Source: Ignelater luminosus
Lineage: Eukaryota; Arthropoda; Insecta; Coleoptera; Elateridae
DNA length: 64,000 bases
NCBI GenBank assembly: GCA_011009095.1
Contig: VTPC01090599.1
Location: 131,662 to 195,661 of the forward strand
Direction: 5' to 3'
Of this stretch, positions 59,090 to 64,000 are shown in pieces. Numbering within the stretch: the first letter of the stretch is position 1; every line of letters starts with the position of its first letter. Both the position numbers and the translations under genes were made by a program. Under the pieces are notes generated by a model that saw only the letters and a program-made list of their open reading frames with translations, was not told where the DNA came from and did no database searches.

Positions 59090-62000
59090 GGGTCATTCTC
59101 TAGAAAAGTGGCCAAATGCTGTAACTTGGATACAAAATCCTTAAATGAATCAGTATTAATTTCATAAAACATTGTAAATAGCAAATAAAATTTTAGTTAA
59201 TTTTCTTTATATTTTTTCAATAAAAATATCGCAAAGCGTCACCTCCATGGATTGTAACCAACAGCTTCTGCTAGTAAAGAATTAGTTGTAATGTATAAAG
59301 ATATAATGAAAATATATTTCACAATTAATGTTTTAGTTTCTAAAGATTATAAACTTCGACTACTGAACAAGTTTTACTTGTCATAAGTATGATCTGCTTG
59401 ATAATATTTAGTTTTTATATGTAACCACTTGAGCCATCACCTCCGTGGACTTCCCAAAATATTAAAAAATCCCTTCAGATGTCACTCCTATCGGCCCTGC
59501 CCGCTCACATTTAGATTAATACCCGTCTGTCAGGTGTAGTTGAGAAATCAAACGTGTAAGTTTTTGCCGCAGAATCGTTAAATTAGTGAAATATAATAGC
59601 ATTCGCGGTAAATATTTTTATTAACAGTCAACTCCATGTGCTTTGAAATAAATATAATATCTTGTTTTTCATTAATGTTGATCGAGAAATGTGAGAGAAA
59701 CTGCATCTTCTTCTTAATTTCCCGAATATTCGAGGTTAGGTTTAGTATACGACACAGTAATGTTTTATTCTTCTCCTAGATCGAGAGTTGAAGAACTAAC
59801 AAAAGGACAGAACATAAACAAAGAAATAAAGCAACGGTTAATCTTTGAATAAGTATTAAAAACCCAACTTCAACATAATTCTGAAACTTTAGGAGGAAGT
59901 ACTAAGAAAAAGCAACAATTTATAAAATTTATCACCGGATCAGTTTTAAAAAAATACCGTTTGAAAGATGAAATGTCGAAATCTTTTGGATCAAAGAGAA
60001 TATTTAGGAGAAATCTATCAAAAACACCACACAAAGCTACAGTCGTGTCAGATCTGAAAAATACTGTAACTAAATTTTATGAGAGAGATGAGAATAGTCG
60101 AATGTGCCCTGGCAAAAAAGATACTATTACATTACATAAACATAAAAAACAAAGACGGTATCTTACAGATTCTTTAAAAACTATCTACAATAGATTTGTT
60201 ATCGAATATTCTGGAAGCCTGCAAATTAGTTACGCAACGTTCTGCAAACTGAGGCCTTTTTGGGTAATAATTCCATGTGCTCACAAGAGAGAAACTTGTC
60301 TGTGTATTGTCCACGAAAATATGCATTTAGTTATAACCAAAATGCAACTGTTGCAAATCATAAATCAAAAGAGCCCTGATGAATTGATTAAAATCATATG
60401 TTGTGAACCGATGAGAGAAAACTGCATGGAAAGGAAATGTATCATTTGTAAGGACAAAGACCTACAATTCAATATGTTCGAACAAAATAAATGTTCATCG
60501 TATAAAAAATGGATAATGAAAAACTTTATTGTTAATATAAAAGGAACTGAAAAGTATTGTAAAAGAATTGTAAAAGACGAAGTTAAGTGCTCAAAGGGCG
60601 ATCTAGTAAAACATTTGCAAAAGGCATTACCACAATATATGGTCCACGTTTCTAATATAAAGCATCAGTATAAAACTATTTGTGGATTAAAGGAAAACTT
60701 GAACCATGAGGTCGAATGCTTCATACATGTTGATTTTTCTGAAAACTACACCTGCAAGTATTTCCGTGAAGTGCAGAGTGCTCATTTTGTTGGTGCAAAA
60801 CTCCAGATTTCTATGCACACTGTAATATGGTACTATAAAGAAAACAATGAGATTCTATCAAACCCACTCTGCAGTTTTTCAGAAAATCTGCGCCATGATC
60901 CACCAGCTATTATGGCTCACTTAGATCCTTTGCTTCAAACGATCAAAGAAAAAATGCCGTATTTAAAAAGAATTCATTTTTGCACTGATGGGCCTAGTAC
61001 TCAATATAGGAATAAAAGTATGTTCCAACTAATTGGCACAGAGTTGGCAAACATATTAGGGATAGAAGAAATTTCATGGAACTATTTTGAGAGTGGACAC
61101 GGCAAAGGTGCTGTAGATGGGGTAGGTGGCTGTTTAAAATGAACGGCAGATAGATTGGTAGCTTGCGGGTATGATATTCAAATTTTTGTTTCTCTCATTT
61201 CCCACCTAAAAGATGCCTGTCCTGGAATTCACATTGAAACCGTAGTTAAAGAAGATTTCACAAAATTTGATAATGCCTTACCTTCTAGTTTGAAACCTTT
61301 TAAAAGAATGATAAAAGTCCATCAAGTATGTTGGGCTGATAAAACACCAAAATCTTTGTCAATACGACGGCTAAGTTGTGGTGAATGTTCCTCGACAAAG
61401 AATGCAAACACTATGGACTGGGAAATTATGAGATTTTACGTAATAGTGTAGAAAAGCTGAATTATAGTGACGTATATTCTAACTCAGATGCTGAAAATAA
61501 GAGTTGTAGCACTGAAAAAAACAACACTTTTATTATAGATTTAGAAGATTGCCACAAGCAAGGCTTTATTGTGGTTGAGTGGCCAAAGAACTCTAAAATT
61601 TATTATATTGGCCAAATACAAGATTACAACAAAAGACGTCGTCATTATTAGTAAATTTCATGAAAAGGATCCCATCTCTAAAAAATAATTCGCTTTTCAC
61701 TTGGCCTGAAGATTGGGATCAAGAGAGAGTAGACTTGGACATGATACTGACTATTATAAAACCACTTCAATTTTTGAGAAGGTGGCGTTATGTTTTGGAT
61801 GACCAGGAGATTTTAAGAAGTATTACTTTAAAATAAAATGGTAATAGAAAGGGTTCCACTACTTCTACATTATTATATTAAATTTATTTTATTTTTAGGA
61901 ATATAAGAAGAGTCTTAAAATATATTCAAAGCAATTTTTGTTTGTCCAAGGGAATGGTGCCTTAAAAAAGTTTTAGTTTTGTTTCAGAAGGTAAATTGTA

Positions 62001-62270
62001 ATATGATTTTTTTTATAATTTCCAACGGTCTTTATTTTTAGAAATATTCAGTTATAACTGTGGATGATTAATCACCATACAACTCCGCGGAATCTACTTT
62101 TGGTTTATTTTAAATAAATATGAAAATAATAATTTTAATTTTTGGTTTTTGTGAGATAAGTTTTATTTGTTCTCTGTTCTTTCGATTTTTGAATTAAAAT
62201 TAACATATTTAAGCATTTGGTTTTTTCTAAAATCCCAGAAGCAATTGGCCACTTTTTCAGAGAAAGACCC
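59090..62270 (+). mobile_element. DNA transposon of unplaced superfamily, 31-bp TIRs
   Basis: The ends 59090-59120 (GGGTCATTCTCTAGAAAAGT...) and 62240-62270 (inverted, GGGTCTTTCTCTGAAAAAGT...) match at 27 of 31 positions. The left flank reads CTAA and the right flank ATAA, each one base from TTAA, so a TTAA duplication is possible but unproven. One long coding region lies inside on the plus strand. The 3.2-kb length fits a single-gene DNA transposon. Confidence 0.8.
59760..61836 (+). pseudogene. Transposase-like protein with acidic DD(D/E) motifs
   Basis: The reading starts at ATG 59760 (MFYSSPRSRVEELTKGQNIN) and runs on one frame through a TAA at 59850 and a TGA at 61140. It shifts frame near 61385 and 61640 and ends at TAA 61834, about 690 codons in all. 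The N-terminal half is basic and holds KFYERDENSRMCPGKKDTI, then SYATFCKLRPFWVIIPCAHK, RETCLCIVHENM and a CMERKCIICK cysteine pair. The core shows three conserved acidic motifs: IHVDFSENY, FCTDGPSTQYRNK and SGHGKGAVDGVGG, in DDE/DDD-like order. The tail has LSCGEC/ECKHYGLG and FTWPEDWDQERVDLDMI. Similar proteins are, from memory, common and unnamed in arthropods. Placement between the TIRs suggests a transposase. Confidence 0.75.
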
Positions 62271-63724
62271 ATAAATGTCTTCCTAGTCTACTGACTTAAT
62301 TTCTAATATAACAAAATTACACTGACGGAGTGTAGGCACAAAGTCACCATACCACTGATCACATCCGAAACATAGTATTTACAGGAGGCCTAAAGCCTAG
62401 AGGTCAAATAAAACAAGATAGGAATACTACTATTGTTTTCGGATTAAAAACTCAAGCTCCATACATGCTTAGAAGCTATTTATAATGACTGTAAAAACGA
62501 GAGATCTACGTGTTTTATACCGTAGTCAAGGTACATACCAGCATTCTACACTTCTTAAAATACATTATTTTCTTCCGTCACTTTAATAAACATTAAGGCG
62601 TAAATCATTCTTTTGTAAGTTTTACAGCTTTACCTCTTAATCCGCAAACGAACAATTGATCTAGTTTCTACTAAATATTACAACATTCACAGACGGAAAG
62701 AAAAATACTTTTAACATAGGGCTTTCTAACAGCAGAACCATTACTAAATGGAAAAGTCAGTCTGGGAATCCGCTTTTACATCGTCTATAAAAGGCCATCT
62801 CAAATCTAAAGATATTCGGATCATTGATCTCAACCGCAAAGTCCCACTGGATACACTGAGCAGTTACGCAAGATACCAACCAAGAAGCCGTTAAACGTAA
62901 ATTTAAATTCCCTCCTGTTGTATACCTAGAAAATGCTATTTACTTTACACGGAACTGAAGGATATATTTGAAAAAATTGCGTTAGCTCTCCATTAAAATC
63001 CGTAGCACTAATCCCCACCTAAAAGCTCCCTCTGCAATAACACCAACACACAGCGTCAAGACCAGTTTCTGTTGTTTCCTTTCTTTGCTTCAGCTACACT
63101 GCAGAGGAGACAATTTTCACCAACTTTTCCTGATCATCACTGTTAAATTATTCCTCCTCTTCTATAAAATAACTAAATTACTACTTCGCGTATCAAGCTC
63201 CGCCACTGGATGTCTTTCGGCGTACACAACTATAAACTACTGGTACTTCGACAGTCGGACGATCTAGCATTATCAATTCCACCGTGGCCACAAGCTCATT
63301 AAGTCATCACACTATCCATCAGCATGCTTCGTACTTTCGTTTTTTAGTTTATAACTGTCGGTCACTTCACTTTCTAAATTAACTTTGATGACTAAAAAAA
63401 TTTCTTCTAAACAGTAGGCCGCCTCAGGCAGGTTTTCAACGTTTATTTACTTAGTTACTAACATTCGACGAGTCAGTCCGAGTCACTCAAATCAGATCAG
63501 ACTAAATCTCCAGCCAGACTTACTATCTCCTCAAAAATAATGAAGATTTACCAAGTCAACTCTCTTTCTTTCTAATCCTATTTGAAACAAAATAACTTGA
63601 CTTATTTCTTACGCCTGTAAACAATAAAGGAACAAAAGCAACAATAAAATAAAACAACTAAAACAATAAATAAATAAAATGATCAAACACACAAGATAGA
63701 AAAATAAATTTTAACAAAGAGTAA
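62271..63724. other. Intergenic, no gene seen
   Basis: No domain-bearing frame or repeat recognised between the transposon right end and the LINE tail at the window edge. Confidence 0.4.
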
Positions 63725-63990
63725 GTTACTTAGGTACTACTTAATCGATGCCCTTCTACGGCTTAATGCAGTGGTTATCATTTAGGTCATCTTTCTCCAA
63801 GCTTTCCTATTTTGGCTTCGCTTCATGCTATCCCGATTTTGTCTAAGCCTGCTTGTACCATTTGGTTCCATTGTTTTTTGACCTTCCTCTGTTTTTTTAC
63901 TCTTTATTTTTCCATCCCATATTTTTTTGGAAATCTCTTCTTGCTCATTCTCCATTAATGTCCTGCCCAATTAATTTCTTGCTCGTTTAT
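63725..63990 (-). pseudogene. LINE 3' end (ORF2 C-terminus)
   Basis: The minus strand reads ISKKIWDGKIKSKKTEEGQK and then SQNRKAWRKMT, matching the basic C-terminal segment 'i.kkiwegkik.kr.rGRp...W...dR..Wr..v' that ends many non-LTR ORF2 proteins. Downstream on the minus strand is a short tail with GGGCATCGATTAAGTAGTAC and AAG-type repeats, usual for such 3' ends. The rest of the element would lie beyond the window or is truncated. Confidence 0.5.
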
Positions 63991-64000
63991 TTTGTTACTA

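Overview
This is a stretch of an insect nuclear genome, AT-rich and crowded with transposable elements (TEs). The evidence for an insect is one spliced odorant receptor gene of the insect-only 7tm_6 family, with short phase-0 introns and GT-AG boundaries, plus a repeat content typical of arthropods: mariner, piggyBac, hAT, Jockey-type LINEs, Penelope fragments and foldback MITEs. The order cannot be fixed from sequence alone; a beetle would fit, but that is a guess. There are no bacterial operons, CRISPR arrays, rRNA genes or convincing tRNA genes.

Layout. 0.9-2.2 kb: a full-length mariner-type element (DD41D) with perfect 30-bp terminal inverted repeats (TIRs) and an open transposase. 4.1-5.3 kb: a mariner scrap abutting a LINE reverse transcriptase (RT) relic. 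9.1-11.7 kb: a broken Jockey-type LINE, minus strand and GC-richer than its surroundings. 15.0-18.5 kb: a second broken LINE with ORF1 and ORF2, plus strand. 22.6-23.6 kb: a decayed relative of the first mariner. 25.8-26.6 kb: a non-autonomous repeat. 30.6-32.0 kb: a piggyBac transposase relic. 32.36-35.89 kb: a complete but dead hAT element with 13-bp TIRs and a perfect 8-bp target duplication, carrying a LINE 5' end, a Penelope-like mini-insert, a GACA-bearing block and a large hairpin.

36.8-44.6 kb: the only clear host gene, a five-exon odorant receptor of a predicted 416 residues. Its third intron is 6.4 kb long and holds a hAT relic, a foldback element and a Jockey relic. 45.8-47.6 kb: an element with roughly 390-bp inverted arms around the C-terminal part of a cysteine-rich (CXC) protein. 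49.6 kb: a Tc1 scrap. 51.2-53.0 kb: a ZMYM1-type hAT relic. 53.2-56.6 kb: interleaved inverted copies of non-autonomous repeats. 59.09-62.27 kb: a DNA transposon with 31-bp TIRs around a broken gene for a large protein with acidic DDE-like motifs that I cannot place in a named superfamily. 63.7-64.0 kb: the 3' end of another LINE.

The genes do not form a pathway. The receptor would act in a chemosensory neuron membrane, and the rest are selfish elements at different stages of decay. The items most worth following up are the 59.1-62.3 kb element, the long-armed CXC element at 45.8-47.6 kb, and the nested hAT composite with its Penelope-derived hairpin insert.
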